From an uncultured Alphaproteobacteria bacterium (lineage in GTDB: Bacteria > Pseudomonadota > Alphaproteobacteria > Micropepsales > Micropepsaceae), in the NCBI GenBank assembly GCA_903862715.1, contig CAIOYY010000015.1, positions 21,638 to 85,637 of the forward strand: DNA of 64,000 bases, read 5' to 3'. A program made the translations under genes and the position numbers. How positions within the stretch are numbered: the stretch's first letter is position 1; each line of letters begins with the position of its first letter. Positions 8,587 through 17,284 of this stretch are shown in pieces. The notes under the pieces are model-generated. The model was not told the origin of the DNA. It searched no databases and saw nothing but the letters and a program-made list of their open reading frames with translations.

Positions 8587-8727
8587 TCCGGCCATTGGCC
8601 GAATTCCCGCCATCCCAAATAGTGTTCTCCTAAGCGCGTTACGCCGCGCCGAGCAATGTAAGTGTTGTGGAAGGGCCAGCGTCTGCAGGCACCAATTCCA
8701 GTCGTTGAGAACTTTGAGCGCCATAAA

Positions 8728-9273
8728 ATGCAATACTTCATGAAACGCATTCGCCGTGTGACCACTCTAACCGGCCTTATCGCCTTCTCCACGCTGTCCG
8801 CCACCTCTCCCGTCCACGCCGCCGAAGCGCCGTTCCGCGCCGGGGTCACGCCGCCTTATGGCGATATCCAGCTTTCCCTTGATGCGGTGGCCGCCGGCGG
8901 GAATTTCACGGCGCATATCGAGAAGTCCTCGATCTTCTGGAGCGGGCGCACCGTCGACTTCTGGATATTGGTTACGCTCCAGCCCGATCTGAGTCTTGTC
9001 GAACTTGGCGCCTGGCGTCAGATGCGGATCGATTGCGACGCGCGCACGCGCATGGTCGGCTCGGAATTCCCGCTGGATAAAGCGGGCAATCTTCTTCAGG
9101 AAGATACTTATGCCCATCGCCCAGTGGAGCCGGTCAATCCGAATACGATGGACGAATTTCTTCTCCAGATCCTGTGCGAAGGCCGTTCTTTCGATCTCGA
9201 TCCCGCGGTGACGACCGACATTTTGTCCGCCGCCGCGCAGGGACAGGCGGTGCTGCAGGAACGGTTTCCGTAA
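8728..9273 (+). CDS. Exported protein of unknown function
   Basis: A 181-residue protein that I do not recognise. The N-terminus (MKRIRRVTTLTGLIAFSTLSATSPVHAAEA) is a signal peptide. The mature part has segments FWILVTLQPDLSLVELGAWRQMRIDCDARTR and LLQEDTYAHRPVEPVNPNTMDEFLLQILCEG, with two Cys that could form a disulfide. The layout (IDCDARTRM ... DPVEP ... ICEG) resembles the small surface-adhesion-like periplasmic proteins that report total protein changes in response to growth conditions, but that is only an impression. The start may be the ATG at 8728 or at 8740. It follows tRNA-Leu and converges with the receiver gene. Confidence 0.7.
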   Translation: MQYFMKRIRRVTTLTGLIAFSTLSATSPVHAAEAPFRAGVTPPYGDIQLSLDAVAAGGNFTAHIEKSSIFWSGRTVDFWILVTLQPDLSLVELGAWRQMRIDCDARTRMVGSEFPLDKAGNLLQEDTYAHRPVEPVNPNTMDEFLLQILCEGRSFDLDPAVTTDILSAAAQGQAVLQERFP

Positions 9274-9382
9274 TAAATTCACGCCGCCAGACGGAGGAGG
9301 GCGTCATCACGGTCCAGCGACACGGCGGCGACATTTCCTTGCTGGTCTCGTCGCCTTGACGACCGTCGCGTAACCCGCGCCG

Positions 9383-9796
9383 TCAAATGCCTGCAGAGCG
9401 CGCGGTGTGATTTCCGGCCAGGCAGGTGTTCACGCACTGCAGAAGCTGACCGGGATCGAAGGGTTTTTTCAGCGTGGCATCCGCACCCAGCCTATCCACC
9501 ATCCCGAGATAAAGGCCGATCGTGTGGTCTCTGCGGACGTCATTCGCCATTCCGCCGGTCATGACGATGACGGGTAGTGCCGGATGCCGCCCGCGAAAAA
9601 TGCGAACGAACTCCAGTCCTTCCATTTCGGGCATGAATATATCCACGAGGACGAGATCAAAACGCGTCTGTTCGCATGCTTCCAGGCCTTTCCGGCCATC
9701 CCGCGAGGTCGTGGGTTCGTGCCCAAAGCACCGAAGCTGCGCGGCAAGGGAATCCGCCACCATTTCATCATCGTCAATGACAAGAATACGGGCCAT
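9383..9796 (-). CDS. Single-domain response regulator (receiver only)
   Basis: A 137-residue CheY-like receiver with no output domain. The acidic pocket is VIDDDEM, the phospho-acceptor Asp is in LVLVDIFMP near residue 52, the conserved Thr is in VIVMTGG and the Lys is in ATLKKPF. It lies six bases downstream of the hybrid kinase and probably accepts phosphate from it. An unusual insertion-like stretch (ANDVRRDHTIGLYLGMVDRLG) sits between beta-4 and beta-5, as in receivers of some phosphorelays. The downstream target is unknown. Confidence 0.88.
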   Translation of the reverse strand: MARILVIDDDEMVADSLAAQLRCFGHEPTTSRDGRKGLEACEQTRFDLVLVDIFMPEMEGLEFVRIFRGRHPALPVIVMTGGMANDVRRDHTIGLYLGMVDRLGADATLKKPFDPGQLLQCVNTCLAGNHTARSAGI

Positions 9797-9802
9797 GTTT
9801 CT

Positions 9803-12313
9803 CTACTCGTTTACTGCCAGAGCGCGACGGACGGACTGGCCCAGTTCCTGGGATCCGAAAGGCTTTTTGAGAAGGCGGTAGTCGGAAGCGTGCGTTTCGC
9901 TGCTCCCTGAAGCACCGGCGGAATATCCGGACATGAGTATGATCGGCAGGTCCGGTCGGTTCGCGCGTATTTTCTTTGCCAGTTCGAAGCCGGTCATGTT
10001 CCCGGGCATCACGACGTCAGCGATGACAAGTTTCAACCTCCGATCACTGCCGACGATCCGCAGTGCGTCGTGGCCATTCTCGGCCTTCTGCACGTTGTAT
10101 CCAAGCGCATGCAGTTGCCAGGATACCTGATCGCGCACCATCTTGTCGTCATCCACGACAAGTACCGTCTCGGTGCCTTCGTGTTCTCCCACCGGTTCCA
10201 TCTGGGGTGACCTCACTTCTCCGCCCTTCGAGAAGGGAAGATAGAGGAGAATGCTTGTACCGCGCCCGACTTCCGAAACCACCCTGATGCAACCGTGAGA
10301 TTGCCGGATGAAGCCGAACACCATGCTCAAACCGAGGCCGTTGCCTTGGCCGGTGGGTTTGGTGGTGAAGAAGGGTTCGAATATGCGGGCGGCAATCTCC
10401 GGAGAGATGCCGGTGCCGGTGTCTGACACCGCGATCTGAACATAAGGTCCCGGCAGGATGTCCTCGTCCGGACGAATATCGTGCTGTGACAGAATAACAT
10501 TGGAGAGCGCGATTTTCAGTTGCCCGCCGTTGGGCATGGCATCGCGCGCGTTAATGGACAAATTCAGGATGGTACTTTCCAGTTGCGGTGCGTCGATATC
10601 CACATCCGAAAGCTTGGGGTCGATATCGATACTGGTTTCCACGTCATTGCCGGCGGCCCTCGCCAGAAGTTCCTGCATACCGAGAACCAGTTGCGAAAGG
10701 TCCGTGCGTTCGGGCGAAAGGGTTTGCCGTCTGGCGAAAGACAGGAGGCGGTGGGTGAGTTCCGCGCCACGACGGGCCGCTGCCGCGGTCATCTGCGACA
10801 GCGAACGACGTGCGGGATCCTTCTCGTCTGCCGCCAGCAGCTCGGAATTTCCAAGGATGACTTGCAGCAGATTATTGAAATCGTGCGCGATCCCGCCCGT
10901 CAGCTGACCGAGGGCGGCAATGCGTTCCGACTGCCGCAACTGATCGGAAGTCCTGCGGTCGGAAATCATGCGCGCAATGTGGAGTGCCACGCCGTCGAGG
11001 AGTGTACGCTCTTCCGCAAGAAAGGGGCCGAGCCCCGCGCCTGCATCCGGCTTGGCTATTCTGTAACCGATTTCGACATACCCTTCCTTCCGTCCATCAA
11101 CCACGATCGGGCTGCACAGGCTCTCGACAGGGGAACACCAACCGGGGGTCCGATATTCGCTTTCGCCGAATACCAACCGCGCCCCGGCTGCGTCGGCATG
11201 CAGGAAGCTATCCGGGAGGACGGCGGAAATCTGTTCGAAAACTTTTTTTCGCTACCTTCCTCGCCGGTGGTCAATTCGAGCACACGATAAAGGCAGCTGA
11301 GCTCCTTCATGCGTTCTCGAATCTCGATGAGAAGTTTCTCCCGCTCGCGCTGGGCGTCTTTCTGTTCGGTAATGTCGTGGACCGTGCCGACATGTCCGAT
11401 CACAGCCCCTTTAGCGTCCGTCACGGCGACGGCTGTCGCTTCTATGTGCCGTCGGGCTCCGGTGTCGGCCCGGCGGATTTCATAATCGATCCGGTCTTTC
11501 GGCAAACCCTCGTTCATGGAGGCAATAAAGGTTTCCACACGATGGCGGTCTTCCTCTGTAATGCAGTTGAGCCAATCCTCCGCGAGGAACGTCATGTCAT
11601 CCTGAATGGGGATGCCCGTCATTTCGGAACTGCGTTTGTCGGCCATGAGACGCGGAGATCGGAGATCGCCTTTCCAGATGCCGACGGCGCCCGCATCGAG
11701 TGCGAGTTCAAGATGCCTTTCTGTCTGCCGCCGTTCCTCAAGTTCGGATTGGGCGCGCTTCCACGCGCGTTTGGATGCATTGGACGCGAGGCGAAGCAGG
11801 GCTATGACGAGGCCGAGATAGAGAGAATTCAGAAGCCAATAGGTCGTGCTGCTATATTGCACACGCGAAGCCGGCAGAAATCCGAAGTTTTCTATTAGTA
11901 CAAACCCCAGACCGAATGTGCAGCATGCTATAGCGGTGATGAAACCGGCGCGCATGCCAAGCAGCACGCCGGCCATGACTACGAACACGCAATACATGGA
12001 CACGCCGGGTGAACGTATGCCTCCGGCGGTGATTGCCGTAATGGTGACAATAAGGAGCAGTCCGCTCACAAGAAGGGCGCCGGCGAGAGATGTATAACCC
12101 CGGCGGTTGACCTCCAGTAGCGTGAGACACATCCCCATCGATGATGATCAGTGGCGTTATCGCGCGAAACAACAGCTCCGGTTGCGCGATCTTTATGAGG
12201 GACAGCGCGACGGCCACGACAGCCATCGTGCTCCGCGCGACCACCCGGAAGGTCTTGGCGCGATAAATCTTGTCGACATCGTCCAGGTCAGGGAGTGTGA
12301 ACAATCCACTCAT
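9803..12313 (-). pseudogene. Hybrid sensor histidine kinase in three reading frames (two frame breaks)
   Basis: Three adjoining frames together spell one hybrid kinase of about 836 residues. Frame A starts at the ATG at 12313 (MSGLFTLPDLDDVDKIYRAK) and supplies the first membrane helix up to PLIIIDG. Frame B (12138 to about 11250) carries more helices (SLAGALLVSGLLLIVTITAI), then a PAS domain and a coiled linker ending LELTTGEEGSEKK. Frame C resumes at VFEQISAVLPDS and gives a GAF-like tail, HisKA (GGIAHDFNNLLQ), HATPase (NLSINARDAMPNGG, DTGTGISPE, GNGLGLSMVFG) and a receiver (VVDDDKMVR, VIADVVMPG, LKKPFG). Break A-to-B is at a GGGG run; break B-to-C is exactly at A-AAA-AAG, a -1 slippery heptamer. 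Decay, sequencing error or programmed frameshifting are all possible. Confidence 0.7.
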
Positions 12314-12647
12314 GGCTGTTTCCGCGCGTCCTTCGGCACCTGAGTGGCATGCTCGCATCGGCAGGGCCGGCGACGCGTTGATCGGGACTATAAGGTGCTG
12401 CGGGTAAATTCTTGGTTGTACGCCGTTCAAGGGGGGCGCCCGCCCGGAATTTCCATGCATCCCAAAGGCATATCCGAGGTCGCCTCCTTCCGTAATGGTC
12501 TCTGAACGAGCGCTGATGCTTTGCCTATTTGGGGAAAATCGGGAGGCTTAACGTTGGGGCCGCGCGTTGCCTATCCGCCCTTCCGGCCCGGTGCTAGGCT
12601 CCGTCCAAGCCGCCGGGAAACAGGCCGCTAAAGGGGAGAAGCGCTCA

Positions 12648-13277
12648 ATGTCCACGCACCATGTGGCGTGCACTCTATTGTCGGCCTGCCTTGCCGCCTC
12701 CGTTGCGTACGGCGCCGAGCCCGCGCGCGGCCCCATCGTCGGCGACGTCTATACGAATTGCGAATATCGCGTGGCGGCCGATTTTCCGGCCGAGCCGATG
12801 GTCCGAGACTTTACGTATCAAACCGGCGCGCACATCGCGCCCGCGCGCGAATTTTATGTCGACACCGAGAACGGCAAGCTCAGCGTCACGGTCGTCCATT
12901 TCCCGGGCGGACCCGATGAAGACCGCTCGCTGCTGGACGAGGCGGCGGTGGAATTGCGTCAGCGCGGCGAAGTGCGTTTCGAATCCGAAGTCGCGTATGA
13001 CGATCCGCTGGTGCCGGGACGCCAATTCAACATCGTGCTCGCGGATGGACGCATCCTGCGCGCCCATACCTATGTCGCGCGCCAGCGCCTATATCTGACC
13101 GAAGCGATCTCTACCCCCAATGACAGCAGCGCCTTCCGCTTCGAGCAATCGGTGTCGTTCATCGATGAAAACGGCACCGACCTCGATTCCAATCCGGTCG
13201 TGCCCGGGACGATCATCGGGACCAGCGCTGGGCTTCCCTCCCGGCAATATGATTGCGCGCGGCTGCAGGCGCATTGA
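12648..13277 (+). CDS. Exported protein of unknown function
   Basis: A 209-residue protein starting at the ATG at 12648, with AAAGGGGAG about 10 bases upstream; the ORF track extends too far 5'. A signal peptide (MSTHHVACTLLSACLAASVAYGAEP) precedes a mature domain with a Cys pair (YTNCEY near residue 38 and YDCARLQ at the C-terminus). The central region alternates strands and turns (EFYVDTENGKLSVTVVHFPGG, ILRAHTYVARQRLYLTEAIS). I recognise no family. The 334 bases upstream, back to the kinase start, contain no convincing ORF, RNA or terminator. Confidence 0.7.
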   Translation: MSTHHVACTLLSACLAASVAYGAEPARGPIVGDVYTNCEYRVAADFPAEPMVRDFTYQTGAHIAPAREFYVDTENGKLSVTVVHFPGGPDEDRSLLDEAAVELRQRGEVRFESEVAYDDPLVPGRQFNIVLADGRILRAHTYVARQRLYLTEAISTPNDSSAFRFEQSVSFIDENGTDLDSNPVVPGTIIGTSAGLPSRQYDCARLQAH

Positions 13278-13357
13278 CGTTGTCCGCTTTCACGGATTGG
13301 CATCCGCGCCGCCTGTTATGCTATGCGTCGAGGGAACGGAAAAGCTGAGGACCGCGC

Positions 13358-13969
13358 GTGAAAATCAAACTGCATAAAGGCGATTTGCCCGAAGGGCTCG
13401 ATCTCGGGCCCCTCGTCGCGGTGGACACCGAAACCCTCGGCCTCAATACCCAGCGCGACCGCCTCTGCCTCGTGCAGCTGTCGGGCGATGGCGGCGAAGC
13501 CCATCTCGTGCAGTTTGAGCGGGGCAAATATCAGGCGCCGAATCTCAAGCGCCTCTTACGCGACCGCAAAGTCACCAAGCTCTATCATTTCGCCCGTTTC
13601 GATCTTGCGGCCATCCTGCGCTATCTCGGCGTTGTCGCCGGTCCCGTCTATTGCACCCGCACCGCCTCGAAGATCGCCCGCACCTATACCGACCGGCATG
13701 GGCTGAAGGATCTGGTGAAGGAATTGCTCGATGTCGATCTGTCGAAGCAGCAGCAAAGCTCCGATTGGGGCGCGGCCACGCTCTCCGAGCAGCAGCTCGC
13801 CTATGCCGCCAACGATGTCGCCTATCTCCACCGGCTAAAAACCTTGCTGGACGAGATGCTGATCCGCGAGGGGCGGATGGATTTGGCCAAAGCCTGCTTC
13901 AATTTCCTCCCTGCAAGGGCCGCTCTGGACCTCGCTGGCTGGGCTGAAACTGATATTTTTGCCCATTAA
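13358..13969 (+). CDS. rnd: RNase D-like 3'-5' exonuclease, short form
   Basis: A 203-residue DEDDy exonuclease. The catalytic residues sit in AVDTETLGL (Asp and Glu near residues 23-25), in YHFARFDLAAI (Asp near 82) and in AYAANDVAYL (Tyr and Asp near 150). It lacks the HRDC domains of E. coli RNase D, as is usual for the alphaproteobacterial short ribonuclease D, which trims tRNA or other RNA 3' ends. The start is GTG at 13358, spaced from AGGACCGC upstream. It precedes the kdsD operon on the same strand but is separated from it by 185 bases that contain a candidate promoter. Confidence 0.88.
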   Translation: MKIKLHKGDLPEGLDLGPLVAVDTETLGLNTQRDRLCLVQLSGDGGEAHLVQFERGKYQAPNLKRLLRDRKVTKLYHFARFDLAAILRYLGVVAGPVYCTRTASKIARTYTDRHGLKDLVKELLDVDLSKQQQSSDWGAATLSEQQLAYAANDVAYLHRLKTLLDEMLIREGRMDLAKACFNFLPARAALDLAGWAETDIFAH

Positions 13970-14052
13970 TCAATACCTTAGTATGTGACGGCCCTATCCG
14001 CGACCGGGCGGCTTGATCGCCCTTGGGCGCAGCGCGTAGAGTCCCCCGCGAC

Positions 14053-14068
14053 TTGGCACGAATTTCGC
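14053..14068 (+). promoter_or_regulatory. Candidate sigma-54 promoter (-24/-12) of the kdsD-lpt-rpoN operon
   Basis: TTGGCACG-AATT-TCGC matches the -24/-12 consensus TTGGCACG-N4-TTGC at every defined base but one, with GG and GC at the exact required spacing. Transcription would start near 14080, about 75 bases before the kdsD ATG. Because rpoN is in this operon, the site would make the operon subject to its own sigma factor. This is motif-based only; no enhancer-binding protein site was identified. Confidence 0.45.
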
Positions 14069-14154
14069 GTGACAGGGTTTTGCGCTTATGCGAAGGCGAA
14101 GGCAGGTCGGTCTCGTTCCCGTTCGCCCCGCTGCTCTTTCGCCCATGAGTATTT

Positions 14155-15183
14155 ATGGCCGCTGTTTCCTTGCCCGTACCCGATGCTGAAACGGCTCTGC
14201 CTCGCCAGGCCGACATTGCGGCTGCGCGCCGTGTGCTCGATTACGCGGGCGAAGCGCTTGGCGCGCTCTCGCGCGATCTGGGCGAAAGCTTCTCCCAGGC
14301 GGTCGATATTCTTCTGGCCGTGAAGGGCCGCGTCGTGGTCAGCGGCATGGGCAAAAGCGGCCATGTCGGTCAGAAGATTGCGGCGACCTTGTCGTCGACC
14401 GGCACCCCGGCGCAGTTCGTTCATCCCGCAGAAGCCAGCCATGGCGATCTCGGGTCGCTGGCGGCGGGCGACGCGCTACTGATGCTTTCCAATTCGGGCG
14501 AAACAGCCGAACTCTCCAGCCTCATCACCCACGCCAAGCGTTTCGGCATTCCGCTGATCGGCATTGCCAGCAATCCGAAATCCGCGCTGCTCCAGGCGTC
14601 CGACGTCGCCCTGGTTCTGCCCCGCGCCCGCGAAGCCTGTCCCATCGGCCTTGCGCCGACGACTTCGACGACCATGACACTGGCGCTCGGCGATGCGCTC
14701 GCCGTCGCGCTGATGGAGCGCAAAGGCTTCTCCGCCGACCAATATCGCGAGCTTCATCCTGCGGGTTCGCTGGGCCGCGCGCTGATCCGCGTCTCCGACA
14801 TCATGCATCAGGGCGAGGAATTGCCGCTGGTCGGGCCCGACGCCCGCTTGCGCGATGTCGTGATCACCATGACCTCGAATCGTCACGGCTTTGCCGGGGT
14901 CGCGGGCATCGTCGATGGAAAGGGCTCGCTGATTGGCATCATCACCGATGGCGATTTGCGCCGTCATATGGCGCCCGATCTCCTGGACCGCAAAGCGGCC
15001 GAGGTCATGACGGCTCATCCCAAAACCGTTGCGCCGAATATTCTTGCGGCGGAGGCGGTGGCGCATATGAACAATGGCGCGCCCAAGGTTACGTCGCTAT
15101 TCGTCGTCGACCGTCATAACGGCGTATCCCGGCCCGTCGGATTCCTGACGATCCATGACTGCCTGCGCGCAGGCATCAGATGA
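14155..15183 (+). CDS. kdsD: D-arabinose 5-phosphate isomerase (KpsF/GutQ family)
   Basis: Converts ribulose 5-phosphate to arabinose 5-phosphate, the first step toward Kdo in LPS. The 342-residue protein has a SIS domain at about residues 40-180 (VSGMGKSGHVGQKIAATLSSTGTPAQFVHPAEASHGDLG, LSNSGETAEL) and two CBS domains (VSDIMHQGEELPLVG and AAEVMTAHPKTVAP). The family His is present in AEASHGDLG. It is first in the lpt operon, and its stop overlaps the lptC ATG by four bases. Confidence 0.93.
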   Translation: MAAVSLPVPDAETALPRQADIAAARRVLDYAGEALGALSRDLGESFSQAVDILLAVKGRVVVSGMGKSGHVGQKIAATLSSTGTPAQFVHPAEASHGDLGSLAAGDALLMLSNSGETAELSSLITHAKRFGIPLIGIASNPKSALLQASDVALVLPRAREACPIGLAPTTSTTMTLALGDALAVALMERKGFSADQYRELHPAGSLGRALIRVSDIMHQGEELPLVGPDARLRDVVITMTSNRHGFAGVAGIVDGKGSLIGIITDGDLRRHMAPDLLDRKAAEVMTAHPKTVAPNILAAEAVAHMNNGAPKVTSLFVVDRHNGVSRPVGFLTIHDCLRAGIR

Positions 15184-15881
15184 CCGCCTCGCGCAACGAC
15201 GACGCCGGAACCGATTGGCGCGCGCCGGTGCTCGCCGGTGCGCAGGGCTATATTGCGGGCACGCGTAACGCCAATCCGCGCGCGACGCTGCATCAGGCCG
15301 AGCGCTACAGCGCCTTTGTCCGCTTCATGAAACGCGTATTGCCGCTGGGCGCGCTCGCGGTCGGGCTCGCTGTGCTTCTTTATGCGGTGCAGCCCCGCGA
15401 CAACGGCCAGGTGGCGATGACCTTTGAAAGCATGGGCTCGATTGAGGACGATCTGGCGATGATCAATCCGCGCCTCACAGGCACCGACGATAATGGTTTG
15501 CCCTTTATCGTGACGGCCGCCGCAGCGGTGCAATTGGGCGCCTCCACTGAACGCGTGCGCCTGCGCGATGTGAAAGCCGATCTCACGATGGAAGACGGAA
15601 CGCTGCTCACCGTTACGGCGGCGGACGGTATTGTCGACAACAGTACCCAGACTCTTGATGTTTCCGGTGGCATCCGCATGACGACCGCCGATGGCTATTC
15701 CGCGGAAACCGAACGCGCCACCGCCGATCTGCGCCAGGGGCTCGTTCGGGGCGATGCGCCCGTCACCGCCGAAGGCGCAATGGGCACGCTGACGGCGGAC
15801 GGGTTCACCTTCGAACGCGAAATAGGGATGCTGACCTTTATCGGCAATGTGCGCATGCAGGTTCACGAGGCGACGCCATGA
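15180..15881 (+). CDS. lptC: LPS export component LptC
   Basis: A bitopic inner-membrane component of the LPS transport bridge, linking the LptBFG transporter to LptA. The 233-residue protein has one membrane helix (RVLPLGALAVGLAVLLYAV, about residues 51-69) and a periplasmic beta-jellyroll with repeats such as GLPFIVTAAAAVQLG, VRLRDVKADLTMEDGTLLTVTAADGIVDN and LDVSGGIRMTTADGYSAETERATADL. The N-terminal 50 residues are cytoplasmic, which is longer than in E. coli but usual for this class. Four-base overlaps link it to kdsD and lptA. Confidence 0.92.
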   Translation: MTASRNDDAGTDWRAPVLAGAQGYIAGTRNANPRATLHQAERYSAFVRFMKRVLPLGALAVGLAVLLYAVQPRDNGQVAMTFESMGSIEDDLAMINPRLTGTDDNGLPFIVTAAAAVQLGASTERVRLRDVKADLTMEDGTLLTVTAADGIVDNSTQTLDVSGGIRMTTADGYSAETERATADLRQGLVRGDAPVTAEGAMGTLTADGFTFEREIGMLTFIGNVRMQVHEATP

Positions 15882-16414
15882 TACGGTTTTACGGGTCCAC
15901 TCTTTTTGCCGCGCTTGCCGCTGGCGCGCTGGTCGTGGCGGGGCCTCTCGCCGCCGCGGATTCCGTTCCAACCGATCTCGGCTTTAATGCCGATGAGCCG
16001 ATTGCCGTGAATGCCGACCGCTTTGCCGCCGACCTTAACGCCGAAACCGGCACCTATTCCGGCAATGTTCTGGTCGTGCAGGGCGCGGTGCGCATGCGCG
16101 CCGATGAAGTGAAGATTGATGCGCCGAGCGGACGCGCGACGCGCATGGAAGCACGTGGCAGCATCGTGGTGGAATCGCCGTCGGGCACCGCCACGGGTGC
16201 GCTCGCGGTTTACGACATAGACGCGCAGCTTGTGCGCCTCACGGGTGACGTGGTGCTGACGAATAATGAGAACGTCATGCGCGGCTCGATGCTCGAAGTG
16301 CGCATCGCCGATGGACGCGCAACGCTGACCGGCGGTGTGGCAGCCAACGGACAGGCCCCCGGTTCAAGCCGCGTGCAGGGATTGTTCGTACCACCCGGGA
16401 ATAATGACAATTGA
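15878..16414 (+). CDS. lptA: LPS export periplasmic protein LptA
   Basis: A periplasmic jellyroll protein that bridges LptC and outer-membrane LptD. The 178-residue protein has a signal peptide (MIRFYGSTLFAALAAGALVVAGPLAAADS) and an OstA-like domain: EPIAVNADRFAADLNAETGTYSGNVLVVQGAVRMRADEVKID, then TGDVVLTNNENVMRGSMLEVRIADGRATLTGG. It overlaps lptC by four bases. The 73-base gap to lptB is the longest inside this block. Confidence 0.92.
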   Translation: MIRFYGSTLFAALAAGALVVAGPLAAADSVPTDLGFNADEPIAVNADRFAADLNAETGTYSGNVLVVQGAVRMRADEVKIDAPSGRATRMEARGSIVVESPSGTATGALAVYDIDAQLVRLTGDVVLTNNENVMRGSMLEVRIADGRATLTGGVAANGQAPGSSRVQGLFVPPGNNDN

Positions 16415-16487
16415 GCAGAAAAATTTGAATTTCACCTAATCTTAAAGGCGGCCCGGGCAAGATTTGGGCCAATGAGCGACAAGACCC

Positions 16488-17264
16488 ATGACCAGCGTCG
16501 AAGACACATCTGCCAGGGCGACCCCAAAAGTCATCGAAGGTTCGGCCGGGCTTGTCGTCACCCGTATCGGCAAAAGCTATCGCCGCCGTCCGGTCGTGCG
16601 CACGGTCAGCCTGTCGCTCCGCCGCGGCGAGGTGGTTGGCCTGTTGGGGCCCAATGGCGCCGGCAAGACAACCTGCTTCTACATGATCTCAGGGCTCGTT
16701 CCGGCCGATTACGGCACGATCGAACTCGACGGCCACGACATCACGCATCTGCCGATGTATCGCCGCGCCCGTCTCGGCATCGGTTATCTGCCGCAGGAAG
16801 CCTCGATCTTTCGGGGCCTGTCGGCGGAAGAGAACATTCGCGCCGCGGCCGAACTGGTGGAACCCGACGCCGCCCGTTGCGCGACGCTCGTCGACAGCCT
16901 GCTCGCCGAATTCTCGATCACGCATATCCGCAACACGCCGGCCATAGCGCTGTCGGGCGGCGAACGCCGCCGGGTCGAAATCGCCCGCGCGCTGGCGACG
17001 CATCCCTCCTATATCCTGCTGGACGAACCGCTAGCCGGGATCGATCCGATCGCGATCAACGATATCCGCGAGCTGGTGCGCCATCTGAAGGATCGTGGCA
17101 TCGGCGTGCTGATCACCGATCACAATGTCCGCGAAGCGCTCGAAATCATCGATCGTGCCTACATCATGCACGATGGTCAGGTCATCATGGAGGGCACGCC
17201 CTCCGATATCGTGCGCGACAAAGACGTGCGCCGGGTTTATCTCGGCGAACGTTTTTCGCTCTGA
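16488..17264 (+). CDS. lptB: LPS export ABC transporter ATPase LptB
   Basis: The cytoplasmic ATPase that powers LPS extraction with LptF and LptG (not in this window). The 258-residue protein has Walker A GPNGAGKTT, Q-loop YLPQEASIF, signature ALSGGERRRVEIARAL, Walker B YILLDEPLAGIDP and H-loop ITDHNVRE, with the LptB-typical C-terminus VIMEGTPSDIVRDKDVRRVYLGERF. The N-terminus is about 15 residues longer than E. coli LptB. The overlapping 266-residue ORF at 16472 in another frame is a shadow. Confidence 0.96.
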   Translation: MTSVEDTSARATPKVIEGSAGLVVTRIGKSYRRRPVVRTVSLSLRRGEVVGLLGPNGAGKTTCFYMISGLVPADYGTIELDGHDITHLPMYRRARLGIGYLPQEASIFRGLSAEENIRAAAELVEPDAARCATLVDSLLAEFSITHIRNTPAIALSGGERRRVEIARALATHPSYILLDEPLAGIDPIAINDIRELVRHLKDRGIGVLITDHNVREALEIIDRAYIMHDGQVIMEGTPSDIVRDKDVRRVYLGERFSL

Positions 17265-17284
17265 CGGACTGACGGGGGCACGGC

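Noticed and set aside
16472-17272. 266-residue ORF overlapping lptB in another frame
   Set aside because: lptB has every ABC motif in its own frame; this ORF is an Arg-rich shadow.
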